Positions 7,487 to 19,225 of a stretch of DNA of 32,605 nucleotides are shown one piece after another. Positions within the stretch are counted from its first letter, which is position 1, and each line of letters starts with the position of its first letter. The DNA comes from an uncultured Lachnospiraceae bacterium (GTDB lineage: Bacteria > Bacillota > Clostridia > Lachnospirales > Lachnospiraceae). The notes under the pieces are model-generated. The model worked only from the letters and a program-made list of their open reading frames with translations, was not told the origin of the DNA and made no database searches. The translations under genes and the position numbers were made by a program. The stretch is taken from assembly GCA_904395845.1 (NCBI GenBank), contig CAJFOH010000077.1, forward strand, positions 1 through 32,605, written 5' to 3'.

Positions 7487-7514
7487 GAGATAACACTTAT
7501 TTTTGTGTTATCTC
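7487..7514 (-). terminator. Intrinsic terminator of the GH3 gene
   Basis: GAGATAACAC (7487-7496) and GTGTTATCTC (7505-7514) form a perfect 10-bp stem with an 8-nt loop. A T-run follows in the minus-strand direction (plus-strand A-run at 7481-7486). It lies 55 bp past the GH3 stop codon. Confidence 0.85.
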
Positions 7515-7569
7515 AAAGTCCATAGTGTCCTTACCTACTATCCAATATTTTTTCCTTACCTACGGTCAG

Positions 7570-10377
7570 TTACTCCATCCAATCTGGTTTATCCAATGGT
7601 TTTGTCCATATGATTTTTATGGCATCTATTTTCATTCCACTTTGAGCAAAATACAAGCGAATATAATTATGAGGTGAGAAAATTACACCTAAATTCTGCT
7701 CTATTTCTATCCACTCTTCATTGGTGCCATTTATAGTAATGGTTCCTAATAATGTTCCATTTAAAAAGATTGATACTGGAATCTGTGCTACCTCTCCTGC
7801 ATCTGCCTTTACTTTCATGCACAACTTATATTCTCCAGGCTTTAAAATTTCAAGACCATATAAAACAGAGTTTCCTTTTTCTGTACATAGTTCTTCTCCT
7901 GACAGAATAATTTCTCCATCCACCTGATGATAAATTAAATCAAAATCAACCTTTTCCTCTTCTTTTATAGATTCATAAGCTTCCTTTTCTTCTTTGCTAA
8001 TTCGTCCTAACTGTCTTTCCATAACAGGAGAATGAAGAAGCATATTTAAAATATTTATTGCACATCTTTGAAGAGCTCCACGGGTTAAGCTACCATTTTC
8101 TAAGTCATCTAGTAAATTTCCCTTAAGCTTCTCTGTATCAGGAACTACCATAAAAACATCATTTTGTGCTTTCACCATAGCTGTGTAATTATATACTGAT
8201 GGCAATCCACCTTCATCATTTATGTCTGCCCACCAGTCTGTCATAACCATTCCATCAAATCCCCATTCTTTTCTTAGGATTGTTGTAACTAAATCATAAT
8301 TTCCAGCAGTCCATACTCCATTTACTGCTCCATAGGTTGTCATAACAGATTTTGCATTTCCTTCTTTTACTGCAATTTCAAATCCCTTTAAATAAATTTC
8401 TCTAAGCGCTCGTTCCGATACAATAGAATTATACTTTCGACGATTATGTTCTTGATTATTTGCTGCAAAATGCTTTATGGTAGAATGAATACCATATTTT
8501 TTCATTCCTCTAAGCTGAGCAGATGCTATTTTTCCTGTTACAAGAGGATCTTCAGAAAAATATTCAAAATTTCTTCCATTCAAAGGATTCCTATGAATAT
8601 TCATTCCCGGTCCTAATAAGGTATCTACTCGATTTTTACGAAGCTCGGCTCCAACCATTTCAAATAAATCCTCTAATAAGGTTTCATTAAAGGTAGAGGC
8701 TAAACAAACACCATTTGGCAAGCTAAATGCCTTTGTCCCACAATCCATACGAATCCCTGATGGACCATCTGCACAACAGCCACATGGAATACCTAATTCC
8801 TTTAACTCTTCTGTTAGCCCTCCAAATGCTGCCGCAGTTCCCGGTGTTACCTTAGGAGAACACATACCTTCCCCCTTAACAATGCAACACAAACCTTGAT
8901 CTGAAATCTGTGCAACAAAGGTATTCAAGTCAATTTTTCCATCATATACATCTGAAAGAAAATATCCCTTATTTCCAGTATATGATATTTCATTTATTTT
9001 ATCGTTCTCTATATGTGATTTCATAGAAGAAATTTTTATTGGAGCATTTTCCAATAAGGCTTCTACACCCCCTTCTTTTTCCTCTAATACATTTGGTCTT
9101 AATCTTGAAAATACCTTTTCTGGTGCAGCTACCTGTGTACATTCTTCTACTACAATTAACTCTTTAATGTCAAATCCACCTACAGATATTGCGTTTCTAA
9201 CATCTGTTCCAATATAAAATTCATAATATCCTGGCTCTAATACATAACAAAATGGATGTCCTGTCTTTCCTTCATCATCATAAGATGCAAGCTGTGAATC
9301 TGTTATAAGAAAATCTATTTGTTCACTTTCTCCCGTACTTAATAGTTTTGTTTTCTTAAATGCAACAAGACTTCTAAGTGGCTTTCCTAATTTGCCTTGA
9401 GGTGCTTTTAAATAAACCTGTACCACTTCCTTACCAGACACCTGACCTGTATTTACTACACTTACCTGTAAATGACTCCTACAACACTTTAAATCCTCTA
9501 ATTCTTCTCTTTTTACCTGAGGTTGCTGCAAATGAAAAGAAGTATATGATAGTCCATAACCAAAAGGATACATTACCTTTTCTTTTTCAAATGTTTCAAA
9601 ATATCGATATCCTACATAAATATCCTCTTCATACTCATTATATTGCTCTCCACCAAAATTTTTAGTAGATGGATAATCATGAATATCATAAGCAATAGTA
9701 TCTGTTAGTTTTCCACAAGGATTGACTCTTCCCATAAGAACATCTACTACACCATTGCCACCTTCCTGTCCTCCTTGCCATACATACATTACAGCGGAAG
9801 GCTTATATTTTTCTACCCATTTCATATCAATAATACTACCAACATTTAAAAGAACCACTGTTTTAGAAAAGGCACTACACACCTTCTCTAGCATATCCTC
9901 TTCAATAGATGTAAGCAAATAGCTTCCCTTTTCTATTCGGATATCTCTATCTTCCCCTGCAGTCCTTCCAATAACCACAATAGCTGTATCTGACTCTTTT
10001 GCTGCCTGACAAACCAATTCATCGGTCAACGGCATTTCCTCTTGACTCCATGGTTCCTGCGCCCAGCCCTTCCCTTGATCAAAGGGATGCTCTTTTATCC
10101 AATCTTGATAAATTTTATCTAGCTCTTGATTCAAATGGAGATTTTCTTTTACTAATGCATCTAAAATCCCAACGGTATATCTTGTATTCACCAAACCTCC
10201 AGATCCTGTACCACTTTTATAATAATTAAACTGGATTCTTCCAAAAACAGAAATTTTCTCTCCTTCTCTCAGTGGAAGGGTATTATTTTCATTTCTAAGA
10301 AGTACCACCCCTTCTGCTGCTGCTTGTCTTGCTAATACAGTATATTTTTCCCAATCCATTATATAACGATTTGTCAT
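7570..10377 (-). CDS. GH3 beta-glucosidase, swapped domain order, with C-terminal CBM-like domain
   Basis: This large cytoplasmic glycoside hydrolase family 3 enzyme (no signal peptide) should release glucose or xylose from beta-linked oligosaccharides. Domain order is permuted. The (alpha/beta)6 sandwich usually found second comes first (track residues about 15-240, ending near YPFGYGLSYTSF). A fibronectin III-like domain follows (about 295-400). The TIM-barrel comes last (about 480-800) with RNFEYFSEDP, KHFAANNQE and the nucleophile Asp716 in VMTDWW. The same order is known in Butyrivibrio fibrisolvens BglA and Ruminococcus albus enzymes. Residues about 815-930 look like a CBM6/35-type beta-sandwich. 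The start at 10377 is preferred because AGGA lies about 9 nt upstream; the track start is 10383. No transporter gene lies beside it. Confidence 0.92.
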   Translation of the reverse strand: MTNRYIMDWEKYTVLARQAAAEGVVLLRNENNTLPLREGEKISVFGRIQFNYYKSGTGSGGLVNTRYTVGILDALVKENLHLNQELDKIYQDWIKEHPFDQGKGWAQEPWSQEEMPLTDELVCQAAKESDTAIVVIGRTAGEDRDIRIEKGSYLLTSIEEDMLEKVCSAFSKTVVLLNVGSIIDMKWVEKYKPSAVMYVWQGGQEGGNGVVDVLMGRVNPCGKLTDTIAYDIHDYPSTKNFGGEQYNEYEEDIYVGYRYFETFEKEKVMYPFGYGLSYTSFHLQQPQVKREELEDLKCCRSHLQVSVVNTGQVSGKEVVQVYLKAPQGKLGKPLRSLVAFKKTKLLSTGESEQIDFLITDSQLASYDDEGKTGHPFCYVLEPGYYEFYIGTDVRNAISVGGFDIKELIVVEECTQVAAPEKVFSRLRPNVLEEKEGGVEALLENAPIKISSMKSHIENDKINEISYTGNKGYFLSDVYDGKIDLNTFVAQISDQGLCCIVKGEGMCSPKVTPGTAAAFGGLTEELKELGIPCGCCADGPSGIRMDCGTKAFSLPNGVCLASTFNETLLEDLFEMVGAELRKNRVDTLLGPGMNIHRNPLNGRNFEYFSEDPLVTGKIASAQLRGMKKYGIHSTIKHFAANNQEHNRRKYNSIVSERALREIYLKGFEIAVKEGNAKSVMTTYGAVNGVWTAGNYDLVTTILRKEWGFDGMVMTDWWADINDEGGLPSVYNYTAMVKAQNDVFMVVPDTEKLKGNLLDDLENGSLTRGALQRCAINILNMLLHSPVMERQLGRISKEEKEAYESIKEEEKVDFDLIYHQVDGEIILSGEELCTEKGNSVLYGLEILKPGEYKLCMKVKADAGEVAQIPVSIFLNGTLLGTITINGTNEEWIEIEQNLGVIFSPHNYIRLYFAQSGMKIDAIKIIWTKPLDKPDWME

Positions 10378-10383
10378 CCTCAT

Positions 10384-10737
10384 TCTTCCTTTCCATACAC
10401 TACAGTCATCGCTTCTATTTTCTACGACTTTAGCCTACCATTTATTTCTATGAATTCATTATAATCAATAAAAGTATGTATGAAAAGTAATTATTTTACA
10501 ATTAGGTTTTTATTTTTTATTTAAATTTGGTTTCCTTCCACTTCTTGCCCAATCATTGTCAACGTGCTTTGCAAGGGAATTAAAAAAGTGACTGTGGCAT
10601 CTACGATCCCTTAAGCGTTGATTCCACAGCCCCTTCATTTGTTTATATAACCTAAAATTCCAATAACTTTGCAAAACCCAATAGTTTTATCTAAAATCAA
10701 ATAGTACATAGAATCGTCTTTACTCTTAACTGCCTTA
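10384..10737. other. Intergenic gap between the GH3 gene and the defence-like module
   Basis: The only clear element is the intrinsic terminator at 10582-10631. The rest is AT-rich without a supported gene. The GH3 promoter probably lies within the first 100 bp of this gap, but no clean -35/-10 pair was found. Confidence 0.4.
10582..10631 (-). terminator. Intrinsic terminator after the TOPRIM-like gene
   Basis: GACTGTGG (10590-10597) and CCACAGCC (10624-10631) pair over 8 bp with one G-U. A T-run follows in the minus direction (A-run at plus 10582-10587). It lies about 105 bp past the stop codon of the 10738 gene. Confidence 0.7.
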
Positions 10738-11427
10738 TTATTTCACTTTGGGTTCAAAAATCAAATGCATATTAGTATGTCTATTTAAAGAGTTAGTATC
10801 TTTCTCAATAAAATTCCAAGTTTCCTGATAAGTACCAGCTACTGCCACATTTACACCTGATATAAATTCGATAAACTCATCTACTCTTCCATCATATCTA
10901 TCAGCAAACTCATCAGACAATTCCCTTTTTTCATCGTCAGTAAGGGATGTTAACTCATTATACAACACATGTTCTAAATTACAAGAATTATAGTAAATTC
11001 TATAAGGTATTCCTCTTACTTTTCCTTCTTTTCTTAACTTGGATAAGATTAATCGCTTCCGTTGATTACGATCTACAATCCCTTTTACATTTTTAGTTTC
11101 AATAAAACATGTACCATATTGAACCTTTTCTACATTTGCTTCTTTTACATTCTCATCTGGTATAAATACACCATCTGTATCAACAATGTGTATGATTTTT
11201 ATAAAATCACTGCCACAATAGCGATATTTCTTTTTAATCTCATTAATTGTATCACTTATCTTGACTTTTATTTTATCTATTGTAACATAATCTTTTAGTG
11301 TAATATCCCCATGTACAACAACAAACTGTACCTCATGATTGGAAAAGTATTCTTTCATAATTGATCCAAGTGCAGTTTCATCACTTGGACCTTCCACAAT
11401 AAATGCAATAACCTTCTTTTCCTTCAT
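10738..11427 (-). CDS. TOPRIM-like protein, second gene of an ATPase/nuclease defence-like pair
   Basis: With the start chosen here this is a 229-residue protein. It opens with FIVEGPSDETAL (Glu12), which looks like the EG-x-x-D/E motif that starts OLD/TOPRIM metal-binding domains. A second acidic cluster, IVDTDGVF, follows about 80 residues later, as the DxD of TOPRIM does. OLD-type TOPRIM proteins are metal-dependent nucleases or tRNA/DNA-targeting effectors. The track begins at a GTG inside the ATPase gene. I prefer the ATG at 11427, one base past the ATPase stop, which implies translational coupling. The pair resembles AbiLi/AbiLii and PARIS AriA/AriB in layout, but this protein is shorter than a typical AriB and I cannot assign it to RloB, DUF4435 or DUF4276. 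Confidence 0.7.
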   Translation of the reverse strand: MKEKKVIAFIVEGPSDETALGSIMKEYFSNHEVQFVVVHGDITLKDYVTIDKIKVKISDTINEIKKKYRYCGSDFIKIIHIVDTDGVFIPDENVKEANVEKVQYGTCFIETKNVKGIVDRNQRKRLILSKLRKEGKVRGIPYRIYYNSCNLEHVLYNELTSLTDDEKRELSDEFADRYDGRVDEFIEFISGVNVAVAGTYQETWNFIEKDTNSLNRHTNMHLIFEPKVK

Positions 11428-11428
11428 T

Positions 11429-12811
11429 TTATATTCTTCGACCTGCCTTTCTAAATGCACGTGCCATTTTTAAACTATCTGTTGCTTCATAAATCACCTC
11501 ATCTTGACCTCCAAGGGTAATTCCTCTAAGATACGTATCCCTAAGATTATTGGTTGCCTTTACATGCTTCATTCTTATATATCTTCTATTAGGATTTGCT
11601 GTAGAAAACATAATGCTATCTTTATCTAACATTTCTAATGCTCGAAGATTATGAGAAGTAAAAATCAACTGACCTTTTGCACTCTTATGAAAAATATCAA
11701 GTAACTCCCCTAACATATACTCAAAAATTCCTGCATCTAACTCATCAATAGCTAAACATATGGATGGGTTACCAAAGGCTTGAATTAAAATATTTAGTAT
11801 GGAAATAATTTTTATAATCCCCTCCGACTCCATTCGAATTGGAATTGGTGGCATATTTCCTCGAATAGAAACAAGTTCTACTCTATAACCATTCTCTCCA
11901 GAGTCTAGTAGCTGCTGTCCATAATTTCGGACCTCTATCTTCATTTCTGGAATAATAGTACATAATACAATATTAATATGTTCTACAATAATCTGAAGTA
12001 AATCTTTTTCTTCTTCTTTCAAAACAACTGGCTCTGTTAATGAAACAGTCAAATCTCCTCTCATTCCAATTTGATTATGTTCTATTTTAAAAGCCATAGG
12101 AAGTACGAAATTGGCAGAAATCACTCCAGAATGCGTATTGCGTATTACAAATAAATTTTTTAAAGCAAAATGAAATAATGCCTCTATTACTTGAGAATAA
12201 TCTTTAAAATTATTGTCATAATTGCGAAGAAAAATTTCTCTACTACTTTCTCCAAAGATATAAGAACAATTACTTTTTTCTGCCATTCTTTTTGCTACGA
12301 TTAAATCGGTTCTATTCTCTTGATTTCCTTCAATGACTTCCTCAAGCCTTTTTTTAGGCATAAATATACGTTCCTTTTCCTTACGGTTATAGTCCATAAA
12401 TACTGTTTTATTACTTCTTGAAGCACCTGTATTAATAGCACAACTTAAAGTTTCCTGAATAATCTCTACACCCTTATTATTCTTTTGCAAATCAATCCTA
12501 TAAGTCACTTCATATATATTGTTATCTTCAAAAATATTAAAGTCTGCAACAATCCTTGCTTGATTATCATTTACATCAATATAATCCGCCATTTCCTCAT
12601 TAAGTGTACTTCCTATCATAATTTTCTGTAAAAAGTATAACGTATCAATTACTGCCGTTTTTCCTGAACCATTTTGCCCATATACACCAAGTATTTCTGC
12701 ATTGTTATATGACATATTTTTTTTATAGGTATTTGGCATAATAATTTTTCCATTTTTAACATTTTTTATATTTGAAAGTTCCAGTGAAGCTAATCTTACA
12801 ATACCATCCAT
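11429..12811 (-). CDS. AAA/ABC-type ATPase (AAA_15/OLD-like), first gene of defence-like pair
   Basis: This 460-residue ATPase has an ABC/SMC-like head split by an insert. Walker A is GQNGSGKT (residues 45-52). A signature-like ESEGIIKII lies near 328-336. Walker B is CLAIDELDAG (Asp356, Glu357) and the switch histidine is in TSHN (His387). The N-terminal LELSNIKNVKNGKI strand pair is typical of the OLD/RecF-like ATPase group. These ATPases sense phage activity and hold or trigger a partner effector. Its partner here is the TOPRIM-like gene starting 1 bp after its stop. GGAGG lies 7 nt before the ATG. It sits just downstream of gyrA, separated from the gyrA terminator by about 215 bp of AT-rich DNA. 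The function in this organism is inferred. Confidence 0.8.
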   Translation of the reverse strand: MDGIVRLASLELSNIKNVKNGKIIMPNTYKKNMSYNNAEILGVYGQNGSGKTAVIDTLYFLQKIMIGSTLNEEMADYIDVNDNQARIVADFNIFEDNNIYEVTYRIDLQKNNKGVEIIQETLSCAINTGASRSNKTVFMDYNRKEKERIFMPKKRLEEVIEGNQENRTDLIVAKRMAEKSNCSYIFGESSREIFLRNYDNNFKDYSQVIEALFHFALKNLFVIRNTHSGVISANFVLPMAFKIEHNQIGMRGDLTVSLTEPVVLKEEEKDLLQIIVEHINIVLCTIIPEMKIEVRNYGQQLLDSGENGYRVELVSIRGNMPPIPIRMESEGIIKIISILNILIQAFGNPSICLAIDELDAGIFEYMLGELLDIFHKSAKGQLIFTSHNLRALEMLDKDSIMFSTANPNRRYIRMKHVKATNNLRDTYLRGITLGGQDEVIYEATDSLKMARAFRKAGRRI

Positions 12812-13027
12812 AATATATCCTCCATTTTATTTATATTAACATAATTAATTTTTTAATTCAATATTTTCATTTCTATATTTTTTATTTCATTTTTCAAAAA
12901 ACAATTTTAATAAACCCTTATGAAATACAAATATTTATCTGTATTTATTCCCTTTCTTTTTTAAGAATATACATTTTTACTACTATATTGATTAAACATA
13001 CTCTTTATCCCATTTACTTATCCTATA

Positions 13028-13067
13028 CAAAAAAAGAGACAAAACCATCTCTGATTTCATCTCTTTT
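13028..13067 (-). terminator. Intrinsic terminator of gyrA
   Basis: In the minus direction AAAAGAGATGAAATC pairs with GGTTTTGTCTCTTTT over 15 positions (three G-U) around a 6-nt loop. The second arm runs into a T-tract (A-run at plus 13029-13035). It lies 25 bp past the gyrA stop. Confidence 0.85.
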
Positions 13068-13091
13068 CTCTTTAAAACAGCTTGTTTTGTT

Positions 13092-15695
13092 TTATTCTTC
13101 TTCCTTGCTATCTTCTTCTGCTCGTTCTAATAGAGTATCTATCTGGCTAGATTGTATTGTCTCAGATTGTGAAGTAGTGTTTACTACCTCTGCTGCCTGC
13201 ATGTTTTCTTCTCCGTCTTCCACAGATTCTTCCTCTGCATCTTCCTCTTCTTCACTTTCTCTTACCTTTGCAATACTAGCAACACGAACATTACTACTAG
13301 CATCAATGTTCATTAATTTTACTCCAGAAGTATTTCTTCCAAGTAGGGAAATATCAGAAACTTTAATTCTTATAATAATTCCTTCTGTTGTAATCATCAT
13401 AATTTCTTGGTTGTCTTCTACTGCTTTAACACCAACAATATTTCCTGTCTTTTCATTAATCTTATAACATCTTACCCCTTTGCCGCCACGATTCTGACGA
13501 GTAAATTCGCTTACCAATGTACGCTTACCATAACCATTTTCAGAAGCAATTAATAAGCTTTCTCCTTGGCTATCCATTTGCATTCCAACTACTTCATCTT
13601 CATCATCAAGGTTCATTCCACGAACCCCCATAGATGCTCTACCAGTTGTTCTAACATCTGTTTCGTTAAAGCGAATACATTGACCTAATTTACTTACAAG
13701 TAAAATGTCTTTTGTATTATCAGTTGCCTTTACTTCAATTAACTCATCGTCTTCACGAAGAATAATCCCTTGAATACCAGTTTTACGAATATTTGCATAT
13801 TCATTTAATGAGGTTTTCTTTACCATACCTTTCTTTGTTGCCATAAATAAGTATTCGCCCTCATTAAACTGTTCTTTCGTAATAATTGCAGTTACTTTTT
13901 CTTCTGGAAGTAGCTGAATTAAATTTACAATGGCAGTTCCTCTAGCAGTTCTACTAGACTCTGGAATTTCATACGTTTTTAAACGATACACTCGTCCAAG
14001 GTTTGTAAAGAACATAATATAGTGGTGTGTCGTAGTCATAAGCAAATCTTCAATGTAATCTTCATCAATGGTTTGCATTCCCTTAATACCCTTACCACCA
14101 CGATTTTGTGCCTTAAAGTTGTCAACGGACATACGCTTAATGTATCCTAACTTTGTCATAGCAATTACAGTATTTTCTCGTTCAATTAAGTCTTCGTCTG
14201 TGAAATCTTCCTCACTAAATCCAATGGAAGTTCTTCTTTCATCGCCATATTTATCTCGAATTACTAAAATTTCTTCACGAATTACACCTAATAACTTCTT
14301 TTCATCTGCTAAAATAGCCTTTAATTCTGCTATTCTTGCTTGAAGTTCTGCGTATTCCCCTTCTAGCTTTTCTCTTTCTAAGCCTGTAAGCGCTCTAAGA
14401 CGCATATCTACAATGGCTTGAGATTGGGCTTCTGATAAGCCAAAGCGTTCCATTAATTTTGCTTTTGCAGTGGCAACATTGTTAGAACCACGAATAATAG
14501 AAATTACTTCATCAATATGGTCAAGAGCAACTAATAACCCTTCTAAAATATGAGCTCTTTCCTCTGCTTTATTTAAATCATACTGAGTTCTTCTTGTAAC
14601 TACATCTTCTTGATGCTTTAAGTAGTGCTTAAGCATATCCAAAAGATTTAATACCTTAGGCTCATTATTCACAAGTGCCAACATAATAACACCAAAAGTG
14701 TCTTGAAGTTGTGTATGCTTCATTAACTGATTTAAAATTACATTTGGATTTACATCTCGTCTAAGTTCAATACATACTCTTGTACCTTCACGATTGGATT
14801 CATCTCTTAAATCTGTAATTCCATCCACACGTTTATCTTTTACAAGTTCTGCAATCTTTTCAATTAAACGTGCTTTATTTACCATATATGGAAGCTCTGT
14901 TACTACAATACGATTCTTTCCATTTGCCATTGGCTCAATATTTGTAACAGCACGCACTTTAATTTTTCCACGACCAGTACGATATGCCTCACTAATTCCT
15001 TTTCGACCTAAAATGGTTGCACCAGTTGGAAAATCTGGACCTTTTACAATTTCCATTACTTCTTCAATGTCTGTATCTTTATCACCAATACGATTGTCAA
15101 TAATTTTCACAACTGCACTTATTGTCTCTGTTAGATTATGAGGTGGAATATTGGTTGCCATACCTACGGCAATCCCAGTTGTTCCGTTAACTAAAAGGTT
15201 TGGAAAACGAGCTGGTAATACTACTGGCTCTTTTTCTGTTTCATCAAAGTTTGGAGCAAAATCTACAGTATTTTTATTGATATCTGCTAACATTTCCATA
15301 GAGATTTTACTTAAACGTGCTTCTGTATAACGCATAGCAGCAGCTCCATCTCCATCAACAGAACCAAAGTTTCCATGTCCATCAACCAGTGGATATCTTG
15401 TAGACCAATCTTGTGCCAAATTTACCAATGCACCATAAATAGAACTATCACCATGAGGGTGATATTTACCCATGGTATCCCCAACGATACGGGCACACTT
15501 TCTATGTGGCTTGTCTGGTCCATTATTTAATTCAATCATGGAATATAATACACGTCGTTGCACTGGTTTTAGACCATCTCTTACATCTGGCAATGCACGA
15601 GAAGCGATAACACTCATTGCATAATTAATGTATGATGTTTCCATGGTTTTTTGTAAGTCTACTTCGTGTACTTGATCAAATACGTTTTCTTCCAT
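13092..15695 (-). CDS. gyrA: DNA gyrase subunit A
   Basis: This 867-residue subunit cuts and rejoins DNA in the A2B2 gyrase that adds negative supercoils. The N-terminal winged-helix and tower region carries the active-site tyrosine in [13 protein letters not shown] (Tyr123). The C-terminal beta-pinwheel contains the GyrA box in the form QNRGGKG (seen as [10 protein letters not shown]), which separates it from ParC. The quinolone region reads [12 protein letters not shown]: Ser84 is the usual serine (E. coli 83), while the position equal to E. coli Asp87 is Gly88. The C-terminal tail (about 805-867) is very acidic, a feature that tunes supercoiling in other gyrases. GGAGG stands 9 nt before the ATG. 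gyrB lies 152 bp upstream on the same strand. Confidence 0.98.
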   Translation of the reverse strand: MEENVFDQVHEVDLQKTMETSYINYAMSVIASRALPDVRDGLKPVQRRVLYSMIELNNGPDKPHRKCARIVGDTMGKYHPHGDSSIYGALVNLAQDWSTRYPLVDGHGNFGSVDGDGAAAMRYTEARLSKISMEMLADINKNTVDFAPNFDETEKEPVVLPARFPNLLVNGTTGIAVGMATNIPPHNLTETISAVVKIIDNRIGDKDTDIEEVMEIVKGPDFPTGATILGRKGISEAYRTGRGKIKVRAVTNIEPMANGKNRIVVTELPYMVNKARLIEKIAELVKDKRVDGITDLRDESNREGTRVCIELRRDVNPNVILNQLMKHTQLQDTFGVIMLALVNNEPKVLNLLDMLKHYLKHQEDVVTRRTQYDLNKAEERAHILEGLLVALDHIDEVISIIRGSNNVATAKAKLMERFGLSEAQSQAIVDMRLRALTGLEREKLEGEYAELQARIAELKAILADEKKLLGVIREEILVIRDKYGDERRTSIGFSEEDFTDEDLIERENTVIAMTKLGYIKRMSVDNFKAQNRGGKGIKGMQTIDEDYIEDLLMTTTHHYIMFFTNLGRVYRLKTYEIPESSRTARGTAIVNLIQLLPEEKVTAIITKEQFNEGEYLFMATKKGMVKKTSLNEYANIRKTGIQGIILREDDELIEVKATDNTKDILLVSKLGQCIRFNETDVRTTGRASMGVRGMNLDDEDEVVGMQMDSQGESLLIASENGYGKRTLVSEFTRQNRGGKGVRCYKINEKTGNIVGVKAVEDNQEIMMITTEGIIIRIKVSDISLLGRNTSGVKLMNIDASSNVRVASIAKVRESEEEEDAEEESVEDGEENMQAAEVVNTTSQSETIQSSQIDTLLERAEEDSKEEE

Positions 15696-15732
15696 GTTTT
15701 GCTTCCTCCATCTTCCTTTTTTCCATACATAA

Positions 15733-15806
15733 ACCTGTATGCTTGCTTAGAAACTGATAAAGATTTTTATAAAAAAACATCATATTCTTTTGCAAGCATA
15801 ACAGGT
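15733..15806. repeat. Inverted repeat in the gyrB-gyrA intergenic region
   Basis: ACCTGTATGCTTGC (15733-15746) and GCAAGCATAACAGGT (15792-15806) are inverted copies with one bulged base, separated by 45 bp of AT-rich DNA. In the gyrB to gyrA transcript this can form a 14-bp stem ahead of the gyrA start. No T-run follows, so a processing or regulatory site is more likely than a terminator. Confidence 0.6.
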
Positions 15807-15847
15807 ATTATCATGCTGTCTTTATTATAACAAAGATTTCTAATCTC

Positions 15848-17788
<1,941 letters not shown>

Positions 17789-17881
17789 CTATTACATGAG
17801 TAATTACATACCAAATTACTTATGCAACTTGTTGTACCAAATTGTTCTTGGCTTCATTTATCCTTTGTTTTCATTTCATCA

Positions 17882-18967
17882 CTAATTTTGTTTTGATACC
17901 GTTCCTTGTTCCACATGAAAAATTTTATCCATATGAAATCTATGATGAATAAAATCATCAACTCCTGTACAAGTTATTATTGTTTGAATTCCATCAATGC
18001 AATTTAATAACTGGTTTTGTCTGTTAAAATCCAATTCACTTAATACGTCATCAAGCAAAAGAATAGGGGAGTCTTTTATTACATTTGTTACAAGTTCTAT
18101 TTCAGCCATCTTAAGCGACAAGGCAGCCGTTCGTTGTTGCCCCTGAGAACCATATTTACGAATATCAATGGAATTAATTGTTAACATTATATCATCTCTA
18201 TGTGGTCCAACTAACGTAATTTTTTGTTTTTTATCTCGCTCTCTGCTTTTTTGTAATTGGGCAGCAAACAAATCTTCTTCTACATTTGGTTCATAAATGA
18301 CTTGTAACCTTTCTTTTCCACCTGAAATAATACTATGTTTCCTTTGAACGATTTCATTTAATTGTTCAAGAAAATTTTTTCTTAACTGTACTATTTTACA
18401 CCCATATTGAATTAATTGCAAATCATAAATATCAAGTATATCTTCGTAGTCACTTTTATTTATTAATTCCTTTAATAATTGATTTCTCTGTGCCAATACT
18501 TTGTTATAATGAATCAAATGATGTACATATAGTTTATCCAATTGGCACAATTCTAAATCAATAAATTTTCTACGCTCTGATGGACCATTTTTTATTAATT
18601 GCAAATCTTCTGGTGAAAATACAACTACATTCATAAGTCCAAATAACTCACTAGTACGCCTAATAGGAATTCCATTAACAGCAATCCCTTTGCTTTTATT
18701 TGTTTTTAAATGAATATCCACTCGGTCTGTAGCATATTTCTTTTCAATATAAGCTTTGATATGAGCTTCTGTTGAATCAAATGCAATTAACTCTTTATCT
18801 TTGCTTCCTCTATGTGATTTTCCCGTTCCACATACATAAATAGCCTCTAAAATATTGGTTTTCCCTTGTGCATTGTCACCATAAAAAATATTAATTCCCT
18901 TATCTAATTCTAAAGAAAGCTCTTTATAATTTCTAAAATGATTTAACTGTATTGATGTTAGATTCAT
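17882..18967 (-). CDS. recF: DNA replication/repair protein RecF
   Basis: This SMC-like ATPase helps load RecA at single-strand gaps through RecFOR. Walker A is GDNAQGKTN near residue 32, the ABC signature region lies in YGSQGQQRTAALSLK, and Walker B is ILLLDDVLSELD. The length of 361 residues is normal. The track begins at a GTG (18973); I prefer the ATG two codons later (18967), which leaves AGGG at 5 nt. The rlbA stop lies 27 bp upstream, so the two are very likely co-transcribed. This is the conserved dnaA-dnaN-rlbA-recF-gyrB-gyrA order. Confidence 0.96.
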   Translation of the reverse strand: MNLTSIQLNHFRNYKELSLELDKGINIFYGDNAQGKTNILEAIYVCGTGKSHRGSKDKELIAFDSTEAHIKAYIEKKYATDRVDIHLKTNKSKGIAVNGIPIRRTSELFGLMNVVVFSPEDLQLIKNGPSERRKFIDLELCQLDKLYVHHLIHYNKVLAQRNQLLKELINKSDYEDILDIYDLQLIQYGCKIVQLRKNFLEQLNEIVQRKHSIISGGKERLQVIYEPNVEEDLFAAQLQKSRERDKKQKITLVGPHRDDIMLTINSIDIRKYGSQGQQRTAALSLKMAEIELVTNVIKDSPILLLDDVLSELDFNRQNQLLNCIDGIQTIITCTGVDDFIHHRFHMDKIFHVEQGTVSKQN

Positions 18968-18994
18968 AAGCACCCTACATTCTAAGTTTTTTTC

Positions 18995-19210
18995 CTATGA
19001 TTGCTTTACAATGTAAATAGTTTCTCCATCAAACAATACAACATCTCCATCGTATAGCTTTTTTCCTCTTTGAGTTTCTACTACACCGTTGACCATAACC
19101 TCGCCGTCTTGAATGACCATTTTAGCTTCTACCCCTGATTCTACTAAGTTTGCAGCTTTTAAGGCTTGACCTAATTTAATAAATTCTTCTCTTAATACAA
19201 TGTTTGCCAT
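18995..19210 (-). CDS. rlbA: S4-domain RNA-binding protein (YaaA/RlbA)
   Basis: This 71-residue protein is made almost entirely of one S4 RNA-binding fold. The motif pattern FIKLGQALKAANLVESGVEAK followed by DGEVMVNGVVET and RGKKLYDGD matches the S4 paralogue always found between dnaN and recF in Firmicutes. B. subtilis YaaA (RlbA) takes part in assembly of the large ribosomal subunit. AAGGAGG lies 5 nt before the ATG. A 12-bp direct repeat stands just upstream of this ribosome site. Confidence 0.93.
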   Translation of the reverse strand: MANIVLREEFIKLGQALKAANLVESGVEAKMVIQDGEVMVNGVVETQRGKKLYDGDVVLFDGETIYIVKQS

Positions 19211-19225
19211 AGCAACCTCCTTATA

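Noticed and set aside
12988-13467. Plus-strand serine-rich ORF of 159 residues
   Set aside because: It is antisense to the acidic tail of gyrA; the Ser runs come from Glu codons read backwards.
17905-17921. TGTTCCACATGAAAAA inside recF, resembling a parS site
   Set aside because: It has two mismatches at conserved positions, including the central CG, and lies within coding sequence. The four other sites match much better.
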